DNA of 64,000 bases from Nocardia inohanensis NBRC 100128 (GTDB lineage Bacteria > Actinomycetota > Actinomycetes > Mycobacteriales > Mycobacteriaceae). Of this stretch, positions 26,332 through 35,519 are shown one piece after another. The stretch covers positions 310,001-374,000 of the forward strand of contig NZ_BDBK01000008.1 of NCBI RefSeq assembly GCF_001612945.1. Direction: 5' to 3'. Numbering within the stretch: position 1 is the stretch's first letter; each line of letters begins with the position of its first letter. The translations under genes were made by a program, and so were the position numbers. The notes beneath the pieces are model-generated. The model made no database searches. It was not told the DNA's origin and was given only the letters and a program-made list of their open reading frames with translations.

Positions 26332-27288
26332 TCACTCGGTGCGGGCGGGCCGGGCGAGCAGCAGCAGACTCACCGCGAGCACACCCATCCCGCACCACGA
26401 CACCAGCGGCAACCGTTCACCCACGACGGTGACCCCGAGCAGTGCCGCCACCGCCGGTTCGGCCAACGTCAGCGTCGTCGCCGTGGTGACGGTGGTGTGC
26501 CGCAGCCCGTAACCGAAGAGCCGGTAGGCCAGGAAGGTCGTGAACACCGCCAGATGCAGGGCCACGGCCGCCCCGCGCGGGCTTGCCAGCCAATGCATTC
26601 CGCTGCCCAGCACGACCGGCAGCACCAGCACCGCCGCCCCGCCGAACATCACCCCCATCACCGCACCCGAATCGTGCCCGCGCGCGATCAACCGCCCGCC
26701 GAGCATCGAATAGATCGCATAGGTGAGCCCACCGCACGCCGCCAGCCCGACGCCGAACAGGTCTATCTCCTGCCCCTTTCCACCGAGCACAGGCCCCAAA
26801 ACCATTACCGCACAGCCGCTTACCGCGAGCAGGGTGGCCGCCGCCCATCGCGCGGCCGGACGCCCCTGTCCGGTAAACCATGCAAGCAGTCCCGCGAACA
26901 CCGGCGCACTGCCGAGCGCGATGACCGTCGCCATCGCCACGCCGGTCCGAGCCACAGCGGGATAGAAGGTCACCGGATATCCGGCCACGGCAACCGCGCC
27001 CAGGACAAAAAGCCAACGATCCCCGGCGCGGCGGACCGATCGAGTTCGCGCCGCCCCACGTCGAGTGGTGGCGAACAGCAATGCCCCGCCGAGCAGCAGC
27101 CCCGCCGAACCGATTGCGGCAGCGGATGTTCCCGACGGCGCGAACGAGGCAGCGGTCCCGGTGCTGCCCCACAACGCCGCGGCGGCCAGGATCGGAATCG
27201 GCCCGTTCCACGCGTACCCGCGCGCGGGCGATGAGATGCGAGTTGAAGTGCTGATAGGCACAGTCGTCCACTCCGTATCGAATTCCAT
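26332..27288 (-). CDS. EamA/DMT-superfamily transporter
   Basis: A 318-aa membrane protein with ten predicted helices arranged as two EamA repeats. The second ends with 'TLAEPAVAALLGVTVVGERL', the family motif. Such proteins export amino acids, drugs or metabolites. Its stop codon abuts the carotenoid oxygenase stop (convergent, no gap). The first ~28 residues are polar, so an internal start is possible. Confidence 0.82.
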   Translation of the reverse strand: MEFDTEWTTVPISTSTRISSPARGYAWNGPIPILAAAALWGSTGTAASFAPSGTSAAAIGSAGLLLGGALLFATTRRGAARTRSVRRAGDRWLFVLGAVAVAGYPVTFYPAVARTGVAMATVIALGSAPVFAGLLAWFTGQGRPAARWAAATLLAVSGCAVMVLGPVLGGKGQEIDLFGVGLAACGGLTYAIYSMLGGRLIARGHDSGAVMGVMFGGAAVLVLPVVLGSGMHWLASPRGAAVALHLAVFTTFLAYRLFGYGLRHTTVTTATTLTLAEPAVAALLGVTVVGERLPLVSWCGMGVLAVSLLLLARPARTE

Positions 27289-27636
27289 TGGGAAGGAGTC
27301 GAAACGGGCGCACGACGAAGTCCGTGCCGTCCGGAATGGATCAGCAGGAGCGTGAAACGAGAGTCAGCCGATGCGCCCGATCAGGCGACAGGCGGCGGAG
27401 TGACAGCGTGCCAGTAGGTACCCACACGGGCAGCCTACCCGTGCACCGGCAGCGACGGGCGCGACGGTCACCAGGGCAGAGGATGGCCGCCGCGGAAGAA
27501 TCCGCCGGCGGGGCCGTCGTCTGGCAGAGTCACGGCCCGAACGACGCCGGTCGCAGGTGTCGTAGGTTGCCATCATCGACGCAGAAAATCTAACCGAGCG
27601 GGATCCTGGGTGAAGTTTCTTCGGTAGCGTGCAGTA
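27289..27636. other. Intergenic region without a recognised gene
   Basis: This 348-base gap separates the divergent DMT transporter and the AsnC-family gene. It holds several small imperfect inverted repeats (for example around GTAGGTACCCACACGGGC, 27414-27431) but no clear promoter, RNA element or coding signal. The AT-richer part at 27580-27600 may carry the AsnC gene promoter. Confidence 0.4.
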
Positions 27637-28164
27637 ATGCACAAGGTTCCTTCGATTCCGGCACGCTCATCGACTTCCGGACGGCCGCCAGTCCCGGCTC
27701 GGCCGGTGCTGGACGAGATCGACCGGGTTTTGCTGGATCAGCTGGCTCGGGATGGGCGGATGACCAACCAGGCGTTGGCGGAGGCGGCGGGGATTGCGCC
27801 GTCGACTTGTTTGGGGCGGGTGCGGTCGTTGGTGGAGCGGGGGGTGATTCGGGGGTTTCATGCGGATATCGATCCGGCTGCGCTGGGGCGGGATCTGGAG
27901 GCGATGATCGCGGTGCGGTTGCATGCGGAGGCGCGGGGGGCGCTGGCGGCGTTCGGCGCTCAGGTGGCGGAGTTGCCGGAGGTGGAGAACGTGTATTTCA
28001 TTGCGGGGGCGGATGATTACTTGATTCATGTGGCTACCGGGAGCTCGGGGGAGCTGCGGGGGTTCGTGCTCGATAATTTGAGTGCGCATCCGGCGGTGGC
28101 CTCGACGGAGACGATCTTGATTTTCGAGCATGTGCGGCCCGGGGGGCGGCCGGATCTGTCGTAG
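27637..28164 (+). CDS. Lrp/AsnC-family regulator, AldR-like
   Basis: A 175-aa protein. The helix-turn-helix 'NQALAEAAGIAPSTCLGRVR' is followed by an RAM/AsnC ligand domain ('VRLHAEARGALAAFGAQVAE', 'VENVYFIAGADDYLIHVA'). It faces the alanine dehydrogenase gene. In mycobacteria AldR is divergent from ald and controls it in response to alanine, so a similar role is likely here despite the convergent arrangement. The first ~20 residues are variable. Confidence 0.87.
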   Translation: MHKVPSIPARSSTSGRPPVPARPVLDEIDRVLLDQLARDGRMTNQALAEAAGIAPSTCLGRVRSLVERGVIRGFHADIDPAALGRDLEAMIAVRLHAEARGALAAFGAQVAELPEVENVYFIAGADDYLIHVATGSSGELRGFVLDNLSAHPAVASTETILIFEHVRPGGRPDLS

Positions 28165-28185
28165 CGGGCGGCCGCCCCGTCGAGG

Positions 28186-29292
28186 TCAGGCAGCCAGGGT
28201 GTGGGGGGTGTATCCGTGTGCGGCGGCTACGGATTCGGTGAGCAGGAGGCCGTCGTGGGTGCTGAGGCCGGCGGCCAGGCCGGGGTCGGCGGCGGTGGCG
28301 GCGCGCCAGCCGTGGTCGGCCAGGGCGGTGACGTAGGGGAGGGTGGCGTTGGTGAGGGCGATGGTGGAGGTGTTGGGGACCGCGCCGGGCATGTTCGCTA
28401 CGCAGTAGAAGATCGAGTCGTGGACTCGGTAGGTGGGGTCGGCGTGGGTGGTGGGGCGCGAATCGGCGAAGCAGCCGCCCTGGTCGATGGCGATATCGAC
28501 CAGGACCGAGCCCGGTTTCATCTGGGCGACAAGGTCATTGGAGACCAGAGTGGGGGCCTTGGCGCCGGGGATCAGGACCGCGCCGATCACCAGGTCGGAG
28601 GAGCGCACCAGGTTCTCCACCTCGAGGCGGTTGGACATGATGGTGCGCACCCGGCCGTGGTACAGGTCGTCAATCTCGCGCAGGCGGGCGATGTTCACGT
28701 CCAGGACGGTGACTTCGGCGTGCATGCCGTGCGCGACGGCGATGGCATTGCGGCCCGCCACGCCCGCACCGATCACGGTGACCTGGGCGGGGCGCACGCC
28801 GGGGACGCCGCCCATCAGGACGCCGCGACCACCGCCGTGCCGCATCAGGTTGTAGGCGCCGGCCTGGGGAGCCAGCCGGCCCGCGACCTCGCTCATGGGA
28901 GCCAGCAGTGGCAGCGATCCGTCACGCGCGGTGACGGTTTCGTAGGCGATTGCAGTGGTGCCGGAGGCGAGCAGGGCGTCGGTGCACTCCTTGGAGGCGG
29001 CCAGGTGCAGGTAGGTGAAGAGCACCTGTCCGGCGCGCAGCCGCGAATACTCCTCGGCTACCGGTTCTTTCACCTTCAGCACCAGGCCGGCGGTGGCCCA
29101 GACCTCGTCGGCGGTGTCGAGTACCTGTGCGCCGGCGACGCGGTAGGAGTCGTCGTCGAACGCGGAGCCCGCGCCCGCACCGGCTTCGATGTACACCTCG
29201 TGGCCACGGGAGACCAGTTCGTGGACACCGGCGGGCGTGCAGGCCACGCGGTATTCGTGGTTCTTGACTTCGCGGGGGATTCCGATCCTCAT
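28186..29292 (-). CDS. ald: Alanine dehydrogenase
   Basis: A 368-aa NAD-dependent enzyme interconverting L-alanine and pyruvate plus ammonia; in mycobacteria it also has glyoxylate activity. 'MRIGIPREVKNHEYRVACTP' holds the substrate-binding Arg/Lys residues, 'EVTVLDVN' and the Rossmann motif 'VTVIGAGVAGRNAIAVAHG' bind NAD, and 'HADPTYRVHDSIFYCVANMP' is conserved. The upstream 130 bases contain the palindrome GAATATTC (29306-29313) and AT-rich tracts where an Lrp-type regulator could bind. Confidence 0.95.
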   Translation of the reverse strand: MRIGIPREVKNHEYRVACTPAGVHELVSRGHEVYIEAGAGAGSAFDDDSYRVAGAQVLDTADEVWATAGLVLKVKEPVAEEYSRLRAGQVLFTYLHLAASKECTDALLASGTTAIAYETVTARDGSLPLLAPMSEVAGRLAPQAGAYNLMRHGGGRGVLMGGVPGVRPAQVTVIGAGVAGRNAIAVAHGMHAEVTVLDVNIARLREIDDLYHGRVRTIMSNRLEVENLVRSSDLVIGAVLIPGAKAPTLVSNDLVAQMKPGSVLVDIAIDQGGCFADSRPTTHADPTYRVHDSIFYCVANMPGAVPNTSTIALTNATLPYVTALADHGWRAATAADPGLAAGLSTHDGLLLTESVAAAHGYTPHTLAA

Positions 29293-29427
29293 GACATGGA
29301 AGTATGAATATTCTGCGAGATCTACTCCAGATACCTGAAGATGATTCTTGAATTGGCGTTCTGATCGTTCATATCACCGAAACAACGTGCTGTCCGTCCA
29401 GGTGTGTCGAAGCATCTTCGGCTTCGG

Positions 29428-29739
29428 CTAGACCTCGGGCGATCCCCAGCCGTCGTCGATCGGCCAGCCACCACCGCGCAAATGCTCACGCACACGCGTC
29501 AGATCCGCTTCGCGCGGCATCGCATCGGTGAGCCTGGTGATGAGCACGCCCACATCGACCTTGTCGGCAGGCCAGGCCCCTTGCCGCACCAGCGCTTCGG
29601 CCACCGCCTGGATCTCGGCTTCGGACAAGCGGCGAGCCAGCAACGCCACCAGGGGCACATAATCGGCATCCGGCACACCCTGCGGATATCCGGCACGCAA
29701 CCATTCCACGATCTTGGCGAGCAGTTCGGACAGCCCCAT
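29428..29739 (-). CDS. DUF3349 protein (Rv0543c-like)
   Basis: A 103-aa helical protein with 'WLRAGYPQGVPDADYVPLVA' and 'LLARRLSEAEIQAVAEALV', the DUF3349 pattern. Its last helices end in 'GGWPIDD'. The function is unknown. From memory, M. tuberculosis has the order pitA, small membrane protein, DUF3349 protein (Rv0545c-Rv0543c), and the same order is seen here. Confidence 0.85.
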   Translation of the reverse strand: MGLSELLAKIVEWLRAGYPQGVPDADYVPLVALLARRLSEAEIQAVAEALVRQGAWPADKVDVGVLITRLTDAMPREADLTRVREHLRGGGWPIDDGWGSPEV

Positions 29740-29820
29740 TCCGTTGCCGCGACGCCGATTTCAGAGGTCGCCGGGGCGGGCCGGCGCGGCGATCGGGATC
29801 GACCGGTGGGTGGTCACGGA

Positions 29821-30114
29821 TCACTTCTTCCGGGGTTTGGCGCCGAAAATCTGGACATCGAAGGTGTGGCTGATGAAATCCCTTGCGATGAACAGTATTC
29901 CGGCCGCTACCACTACAGCCACGAGGGCGAAGCACAGATAGGCGACGGTGCGTTCGAGTGTGCCGCGAGACTGCGCCGGGCCGTGCGCGGTGACCGGTTC
30001 CAGCGCCCACAGGCGCACTCCGAGGCCGAAGATCAGGGGCACGCCCGCGCCCAGGACGATGGCGATGGCGGTCACCTCGCCGAGGGATTTCGCGATGGTG
30101 GTGAAGGTGTGCAC
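29821..30114 (-). CDS. Small two-helix membrane protein of the pitA operon (Rv0544c-like)
   Basis: A 97-aa protein with two hydrophobic helices, 'VTAIAIVLGAGVPLIFGLGV' and 'AYLCFALVAVVVAAGILFIA', and a basic C-terminus. The GTG at 30114 has GAGGAGG upstream and begins 11 bases after the pitA stop, so it is in the pitA operon. The function is unknown; co-occurrence suggests a phosphate-transport accessory. Confidence 0.8.
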   Translation of the reverse strand: MHTFTTIAKSLGEVTAIAIVLGAGVPLIFGLGVRLWALEPVTAHGPAQSRGTLERTVAYLCFALVAVVVAAGILFIARDFISHTFDVQIFGAKPRKK

Positions 30115-30125
30115 GATCAGCCTCC

Positions 30126-31313
30126 TCAGTGCGCTGCCTCGGCGGGCTCGCGGGCCGACGGCGGGGCCAGCCCGTCCGCCCAGTCCTCGTTCACGTTGGT
30201 GGTGTCCACCCGGTTGCGGCGTGAATGCAGGTACATGTAGGTCGTGGCGGCGATCAGCACGCTCAGATCGATGAGCACGCCGCTCAATCCGCCCGCCAGG
30301 TCCGCGACCCACCAGCACAGCGCGCCGACCAGACCGGCCAGCGGCAGGGTCAGCACCCAGGCCACCGCCATCCGGCCCAGCACGCCCCAGCGCACCTCCG
30401 CACCCGGCTTGCCCAGTCCGGTGCCGAGGATCGAACCGGTCGCGGTCTGGGTGGTCGAGAGCGGCAGCCCGAACTGCGCGGAGGTGAGAATGATGGCGGC
30501 GGACGAGGTTTCGGCGGCGAAGCCCTGCGGGGAATCGATCTCCACCAGACCCTTGCCCAGGGTCCGGATGATCCGCCAGCCACCCAGGTAGGTGCCCGCC
30601 GCGATGGCGACCGCGCAGGCCACCTTCACCCACAGCGGGATATCGTCACCGGAGCCGAACGTGCCGTGCGCGACCAAGGCCATGAAGATCACGCCCATGG
30701 TCTTCTGCGCGTCGTTGGTACCGTGCGCGAGCGAGACCAGCGACGCCGAACCGATCTGCCCCCAACGGAATCCGGTGCGCACCCGACCCGGCTCGGCACC
30801 GCGGGTCAGCCGGTACACCAGATAGGTGCCCAGCGCCGCGACCAGTGCGGCCACGAACGGCGCCAGCACCGCCGGAACGATGATCTTGTTGAGTACACCG
30901 GTCTTGGCGTCGCCGCTCCAGATCACCCCGCTGGTGCCCAGCGCGGCCAGCGCCGCCCCGATCAACCCGCCGAACAGGGCGTGCGAGGAACTGGACGGGA
31001 TACCGAACAGCCAGGTGAACAGATTCCACAGAATCCCGCCCACCAGCCCGGCGAACACGATGTGCAGCAGGGCCATATGGTGCACGCCGCCGATGTTCAG
31101 CAGCCCGCCCGCCACGGTCTTGGCGACCTCGACCGACAGGAACGCCCCCAGCAGATTCAGCACGGCCGACAGGGCCACGGCCACCCGGGGGCGCAGCGCA
31201 CCGGTGGTGATGGAGGTGGCCATCGCATTGGCGGTGTCGTGGAAGCCGTTGGTGAAATCGAAAGCCAGCGCGGTGATTACGACGATCAGAAGCACGATCA
31301 GCTCAGCGCTCAC
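30126..31313 (-). CDS. pitA: Low-affinity inorganic phosphate transporter, PiT family
   Basis: A 395-aa permease with about ten membrane helices. Both inverted PiT signatures are present: 'GFHDTANAMAT' (residues 23-33) and 'SLAHGTNDAQKT'. It moves phosphate, usually as a metal-phosphate complex, with protons. It heads a three-gene unit with the small membrane protein and, more loosely, the DUF3349 gene. The start is GTG; no strong ribosome-binding site is seen. Confidence 0.93.
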   Translation of the reverse strand: MSAELIVLLIVVITALAFDFTNGFHDTANAMATSITTGALRPRVAVALSAVLNLLGAFLSVEVAKTVAGGLLNIGGVHHMALLHIVFAGLVGGILWNLFTWLFGIPSSSSHALFGGLIGAALAALGTSGVIWSGDAKTGVLNKIIVPAVLAPFVAALVAALGTYLVYRLTRGAEPGRVRTGFRWGQIGSASLVSLAHGTNDAQKTMGVIFMALVAHGTFGSGDDIPLWVKVACAVAIAAGTYLGGWRIIRTLGKGLVEIDSPQGFAAETSSAAIILTSAQFGLPLSTTQTATGSILGTGLGKPGAEVRWGVLGRMAVAWVLTLPLAGLVGALCWWVADLAGGLSGVLIDLSVLIAATTYMYLHSRRNRVDTTNVNEDWADGLAPPSAREPAEAAH

Positions 31314-31491
31314 GGTTTCAGTGTCGGTTCGAAAGCGTCCGCCGAAACCGCCGGGGGCAGCTGTTCACCCGATGTTCAGCCGCCGGTTCCCAGGTCGTGG
31401 GCGCGACGGTACGCCGTGAGTGAACCGGGCACGCGCGGTGCGGGTTCCGGGCCGAGAATGACGGTATTCGATCCGATTGTGGAGGGTATTG

Positions 31492-32607
31492 ATGGATGAG
31501 GTACTGCTGACGCCGCCGGATGCGGACGAGGTGCGATTGCTGGCGAGCGGGGTGGTGTCGGCGGCGCGCGGAGAGGCGGGGCTGACGCCGTTGCAGGAGT
31601 TGCTGATTCCGGCGTTGTTCCAGTCGATGACCGGGCACACGGTGGAGCTGGCGGAACTCGCGCCGGTGGACCCGGCGCAATTCGCGGAGGGGCTGGCGCG
31701 CCGGAACCGGATCTTCCGAGAGCGGATCGTGCAGACCATGCTGCTGTCGGCGCTGGTGGTGCGGCCGCTGCCGGAGACGGTGGCGAATCGGTTGCGGGCG
31801 TTCGCCGATGCGCTGCGCGTGGACGACGACATGATCGCGGTGGCGCAGAAGTACGCCGAAGGCGCGGTGGACCTGGCGGCCGTGGACTTCTCGCGCAACG
31901 GATACCTGGGCGGGGTGGACGCGGATCGATTGCACGCCTTGCACACCGGTGGGCTGGACAGTTCGTGGAGTGCGGTGGTCGACGATCCGCAGCTGGCGGA
32001 GCGGTGGGCCGAGCTGTGGGAACTGCCGGTCGGGACGCTGGGGCGCGGGGTGGCCGACTTCTATCGCGATCGCGGGTTCGTGACACCGGGCAAGCCGGGA
32101 TCCGCGCCGCCGCTGCTGGCCCAGCACGATTGGGTGCATGTGCTGGCGGGGTACGGGACCACGTTGGAGAACGAGATCGAGGTGTTCGCGTTCATGGCGC
32201 GCGCCAATGACGATCCGCGGGCGTTCTCACTGCTGGCCATGGTGATCTCGCTGTTCGAGACCGGGTATCTGCGGGCGGGGGCGGGGTTGTTCGAGGCCGA
32301 CGAAGGGCATTTGAGCACCAGCGGGATGGCATGCCGGTTGGGTGATGCGATGCGCCGGGGCGCGCTCACCAAGGGCAGTCACGACTTCCTGGACCTGGAC
32401 TGGTTCGGCCTGGCCGATCGGCCGATCACCGTGGTGCGCAACGAGATCGGGCTGGTGCCCAAGGACGCGGTCGCGGTGGCGGCGGGCTCGGTCGGGCCGT
32501 GGCAGCCGGGCGGGATCACCCCCTACCAGCTGCACTCGGCCCAGGCCGCGGCCGAATCCGAAGGGCGCGTCTATATTCCGTGGACGCCCGACGCCTCGCG
32601 GGATTGA
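31492..32607 (+). CDS. COQ4-like protein with a helical N-terminal domain
   Basis: A 371-aa protein. The C-terminal half contains H212-D213-x2-H216-x11-E228, the zinc-ligand motif of COQ4, a scaffold or C1-decarboxylase of ubiquinone biosynthesis. The N-terminal ~130 residues ('IVQTMLLSALVVRPLPETVA', 'RLRAFADALRVDDDMI') look like a TerB-type helical domain. Most actinobacteria make menaquinone, so a role in ubiquinone synthesis is doubtful. The ATG at 31492 follows TGGAGGG. It is divergent from pitA and otherwise alone. Confidence 0.65.
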   Translation: MDEVLLTPPDADEVRLLASGVVSAARGEAGLTPLQELLIPALFQSMTGHTVELAELAPVDPAQFAEGLARRNRIFRERIVQTMLLSALVVRPLPETVANRLRAFADALRVDDDMIAVAQKYAEGAVDLAAVDFSRNGYLGGVDADRLHALHTGGLDSSWSAVVDDPQLAERWAELWELPVGTLGRGVADFYRDRGFVTPGKPGSAPPLLAQHDWVHVLAGYGTTLENEIEVFAFMARANDDPRAFSLLAMVISLFETGYLRAGAGLFEADEGHLSTSGMACRLGDAMRRGALTKGSHDFLDLDWFGLADRPITVVRNEIGLVPKDAVAVAAGSVGPWQPGGITPYQLHSAQAAAESEGRVYIPWTPDASRD

Positions 32608-32641
32608 CCGGGCGGGTCGCACGGGACTCGCATCGAACCGG

Positions 32642-33772
32642 TCAGACCGAGCCCAGTAGGTCCAGCATGCCGGAAACCGCGGCGGGCCAGGTGAATTGTT
32701 CGGCCCGGTGGCGGGCGGCCCGGCGGCGCTGCCCCGGCGGTTTGGCCAGCACATCGGTGACCGCGTCGGCGAATGCCCCCGGATCGTCCGCGGCCACCGC
32801 GCCGCAGTCGGCGGTGACGATATCCGCGAGCGCGGAGGAGCGGCTGGCGACCACCGGCGTCCCGGCGGCAAGGGCCTCCAACGCGGCCAGTCCGAAGGTT
32901 TCGTGCGGCCCCGGCGCCAAGGAGATGTCCGCGGTGGCCAGCAGCGTCGCCAACCGCGTTCTGTCGTCGATGAATCCGGCGAAATGCACCGCGGGCTGCC
33001 CGTCCCGCAACGGCGGAATGGTCCGGGCCCGGCGTTCGAGCGCTTCCCGGCGCGGCCCGTCCCCGGCCACCACCAGCCGCGCACCGACCCCCGCCCGCCG
33101 CAATTCCCCCACCGCCTCGATACTGCGATCGACCCGCTTCTCCACCGACAACCGGCCACAGTGCACCAGCAGCGGGAATTCGGCGGCGGCGAGATCATCG
33201 CGCAACGCCCGGTCGTGCCGAGCCGGCGTGAACATCTCCAAGTCCACCCCCAACGGCACCAACTCCACATTCGGTACGTCGATCCGCTCGAACTCCTCCC
33301 GCGCGAATTGCGTTGTGCAAACCACGATGTCGTAATTGCGCGCGGTCCGCCGATTGGCCGCGTCCGCGGCCCGGCGAGCAGCCGGCCCCGGCAGCACCTG
33401 CCCGATCAACCGATCCAGCCGCTCGTGCGAGATCATCACACTCGCCACATCCCGCCGCCGCGCCCACCGCCCGAACCCCCGCAACGTCAACCGATCCGAC
33501 ACTTCCAGCGCATCGGGCCGCAACCCGGCCAGCACATCGGCCACCCGCCGTGGATGCGCCGCCCGATACCCCCCGGTCCACGGAATCGCCGGCGCGGGCA
33601 CCGTAATCCGCACCACCCCCGACCCCAGCACCTCCTCCTCCCGCCCGGCCCCGGGCACGATCAACACCACTTCATGCCCCGCCGCCACATACCCGCTCCC
33701 CAGATGATGCAGTGCGGTGCGCAGCCCCCCGGAGCGCGGACCATAGAAATTAGCCAGCTGAACGATGCGCAC
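32642..33772 (-). CDS. GT4-family alpha-mannosyltransferase, MgtA-like
   Basis: A 376-aa GT-B glycosyltransferase. The N-terminal 'LANFYGPRSGGLRTALHHLG' is the acceptor loop, and the donor site carries 'HCGRLSVEKRV' and the E-x7-E motif in 'PGPHETFGLAALEALAAGTP'. It closely resembles mycobacterial MgtA (Rv0557), which adds mannose from GDP-mannose to a glucuronyl diacylglycerol core. GTG 33772 starts the conserved region; a GTG at 33811 is possible. No partner genes are adjacent. Confidence 0.83.
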   Translation of the reverse strand: MRIVQLANFYGPRSGGLRTALHHLGSGYVAAGHEVVLIVPGAGREEEVLGSGVVRITVPAPAIPWTGGYRAAHPRRVADVLAGLRPDALEVSDRLTLRGFGRWARRRDVASVMISHERLDRLIGQVLPGPAARRAADAANRRTARNYDIVVCTTQFAREEFERIDVPNVELVPLGVDLEMFTPARHDRALRDDLAAAEFPLLVHCGRLSVEKRVDRSIEAVGELRRAGVGARLVVAGDGPRREALERRARTIPPLRDGQPAVHFAGFIDDRTRLATLLATADISLAPGPHETFGLAALEALAAGTPVVASRSSALADIVTADCGAVAADDPGAFADAVTDVLAKPPGQRRRAARHRAEQFTWPAAVSGMLDLLGSV

Positions 33773-33861
33773 GCCGCCGATCGTCGCAGTCGCGCGGGTT
33801 ACCGACGGCACCCGCCGGCCGAACTGCGCGTGAACACCGAGCGAAGAACCAGAGCGCCGAA

Positions 33862-34458
33862 TCAGCCGGTCGTCTGGCCGATCACCAGGCCGGGTCCGAG
33901 TGTCCGCGCCATCGCATCGGCGATCGGTGGACACGGATAGCCGTAGTTGCCGAGCTTGTAGCCAACCGACATGAACACCTGCACCGGATGCACCGGGCCG
34001 TTGTCCGGATCCGCGCGAGAATCGGCGCAGACGGGCCGATACTGCGGGCGGGCAAGTGCGAAGCAGGTCAGCAGGATTCGACAGTCCTCCCGCCGGAAAT
34101 AGTTCAGCACTTCGGCATTGGTGAAATCGAGCCGGTCGAAGATGATGGCGATGTCCTCGCGGCCATACGGGGCGGCGGCCAGCGCGGGGGCGATCTCCGC
34201 CGGATCGGTCCCACTGGCGAGTACCCGGCCCGATTCCCGGACATCTCCCCAGGGTGCGGGCTGTTCGTCGCACCATTCGGCGCTTTCGGCCATATCAGTG
34301 GCCCGCGTGTCGCCCACGGTCAGCGAACCGTCGCGAATGTTCCAGCGAATGCCGCCGAGAATCCCGATATACGGAAGTTCGGCATTGGCGGACAGCTCTC
34401 CGGCGACCAGCGTCCACGGCCCGCATGCCACGCCGTACCGGATCAGGCTCGCCGCCAT
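33862..34458 (-). CDS. Unrecognised protein, start uncertain
   Basis: At least 198 aa from ATG 34458. The frame stays open with protein-like composition to about 34560 ('GVWTDQFIAPYEAFLPEVSE') but no ATG, GTG or TTG start is found there, so the true N-terminus may be lost or use a rare codon. Visible segments are 'YIGILGGIRWNIRDGSLTVG' and 'DIAIIFDRLDFTNAEVLNYF'. No domain is recognised. It lies between the mannosyltransferase and the divergent GntR gene and could be a degraded gene. Confidence 0.5.
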   Translation of the reverse strand: MAASLIRYGVACGPWTLVAGELSANAELPYIGILGGIRWNIRDGSLTVGDTRATDMAESAEWCDEQPAPWGDVRESGRVLASGTDPAEIAPALAAAPYGREDIAIIFDRLDFTNAEVLNYFRREDCRILLTCFALARPQYRPVCADSRADPDNGPVHPVQVFMSVGYKLGNYGYPCPPIADAMARTLGPGLVIGQTTG

Positions 34459-34632
34459 TTTCGCGAATTCCGACACCTCCGGCAGGAACGCCTCATAGGG
34501 GGCGATGAATTGGTCGGTCCAGACACCAATACGGAAGACCTTGCCAGGACGAACCCGGCGTACGGAACCGGATTTTCGGTGGCGTCGGCACTGGTCTGGC
34601 CGCTTGACCTGTGCGGCGGGTAGCGTCGGGGC

Positions 34633-35358
34633 ATGGCGTTCAAGCGGATCGATCGGCGGACGGTGCCCGACACCGTGTTCGAGCAGTTGATGGGGGAGGT
34701 GCTGGACGGGGAGCTGGCGCCGGGGGCGGCGTTGCCGGCCGAACGTCAGCTGGCCGAGGCGCTGGGGGTTTCGCGGCCTACGGTGCGGGAGGCGTTGCAG
34801 CGGTTGGCGCATTCGGGGTTGGTGGAGGTGCGGCAAGGTGGGTCTACGACGGTGCGGGATTACCGCAGGCATGCGGGGATGGATGTGTTGCCGCGGTTGC
34901 TGGTGCGGAAGGGGGAGATCGATCGGGGGGTGATCGGGTCGATTCTCGAGACGCGGCGGGTGCTGGGGCGGGAAGTGGCGGGGCTGGCGGCGGAGCGGGC
35001 GGGGGCCGGGCTGGCGGAGGCTTTGGACGGATCGCTGGATGCGCTTGGGGGGCAACGGGATCCGGTGGGGCAGCAGCTGGCGGCGGTGGCGTTCTGGGAT
35101 GTGCTGGTGGACGGGGCGGATTCGATTGTTTTCCGGCTGCTCTACAACGATCTGCGGGCGGTGTACGAGCCGGCGATCGAGGCGCTCGCGGGGTTGATGG
35201 CGCCCGAGGTGGGGCGAATCGATGCCTACCGGAAGGTCGCGGCGGCCGTGCTGGCCGGTGACGGTGCGGCGGCTCGGGAGACGGCGGCGGACCTGCTGGC
35301 GCTCGCGTCGGCCGAATTCGATGCCTTCGTACGCCGGATCGGTGCGAACGAAGGCTGA
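34633..35358 (+). CDS. GntR-family regulator, FadR subfamily
   Basis: A 241-aa regulator. The winged helix-turn-helix 'ERQLAEALGVSRPTVREALQ' with 'RLAHSGLVEVRQGG' is followed by an all-helical FCD/FadR-type ligand domain. It is followed 161 bases downstream by an aldehyde dehydrogenase, AttH-like and GMC operon, and the gap contains a TGGTC-T-GACCA palindrome of FadR/GntR type over the -10 box. It is therefore the likely repressor of that operon. The inducer is unknown. Confidence 0.9.
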   Translation: MAFKRIDRRTVPDTVFEQLMGEVLDGELAPGAALPAERQLAEALGVSRPTVREALQRLAHSGLVEVRQGGSTTVRDYRRHAGMDVLPRLLVRKGEIDRGVIGSILETRRVLGREVAGLAAERAGAGLAEALDGSLDALGGQRDPVGQQLAAVAFWDVLVDGADSIVFRLLYNDLRAVYEPAIEALAGLMAPEVGRIDAYRKVAAAVLAGDGAAARETAADLLALASAEFDAFVRRIGANEG

Positions 35359-35436
35359 GCAGGCCGCCCGGTTCGCGGTCGCGCCCGGGTTCGGCGAGGT
35401 CGAGAGCGGGTTCTGAAAGTCGGCTGGATTGCGCTG

Positions 35437-35464
35437 TTGCCAAGTGCCGCCTTGTGACTATATT
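35437..35464 (+). promoter_or_regulatory. Predicted promoter of the ALDH-AttH-GMC operon
   Basis: TTGCCA (35437-35442) and TATATT (35459-35464) are separated by 16 bases, a good sigma-70-type pair for this GC-rich genome. The -10 box is the only AT-rich hexamer in the gap. The start codon is at 35520. Confidence 0.6.
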
Positions 35465-35474
35465 GGTCTGACCA
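35464..35474. promoter_or_regulatory. GntR/FadR-type operator
   Basis: TGGTCTGACCA is a perfect palindrome of the TGGTN-N-NACCA class bound by FadR-subfamily regulators. It touches the last base of the predicted -10 box, so binding would block transcription. A second inverted repeat TTGGCC-N4-GGCCAA follows at 35476-35491. Confidence 0.65.
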
Positions 35475-35519
35475 CTTGGCCACCGGGCCAACAAGGGCGT
35501 TTTGACGAGGCGGTTGGGC

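Noticed and set aside
27364..27642. 92-codon minus-strand frame upstream of the DMT transporter
   Set aside because: It is Arg/Cys-rich, has no ribosome-binding site, overlaps the AsnC start and gives no family hint. A leader peptide was considered but no regulatory structure supports it.
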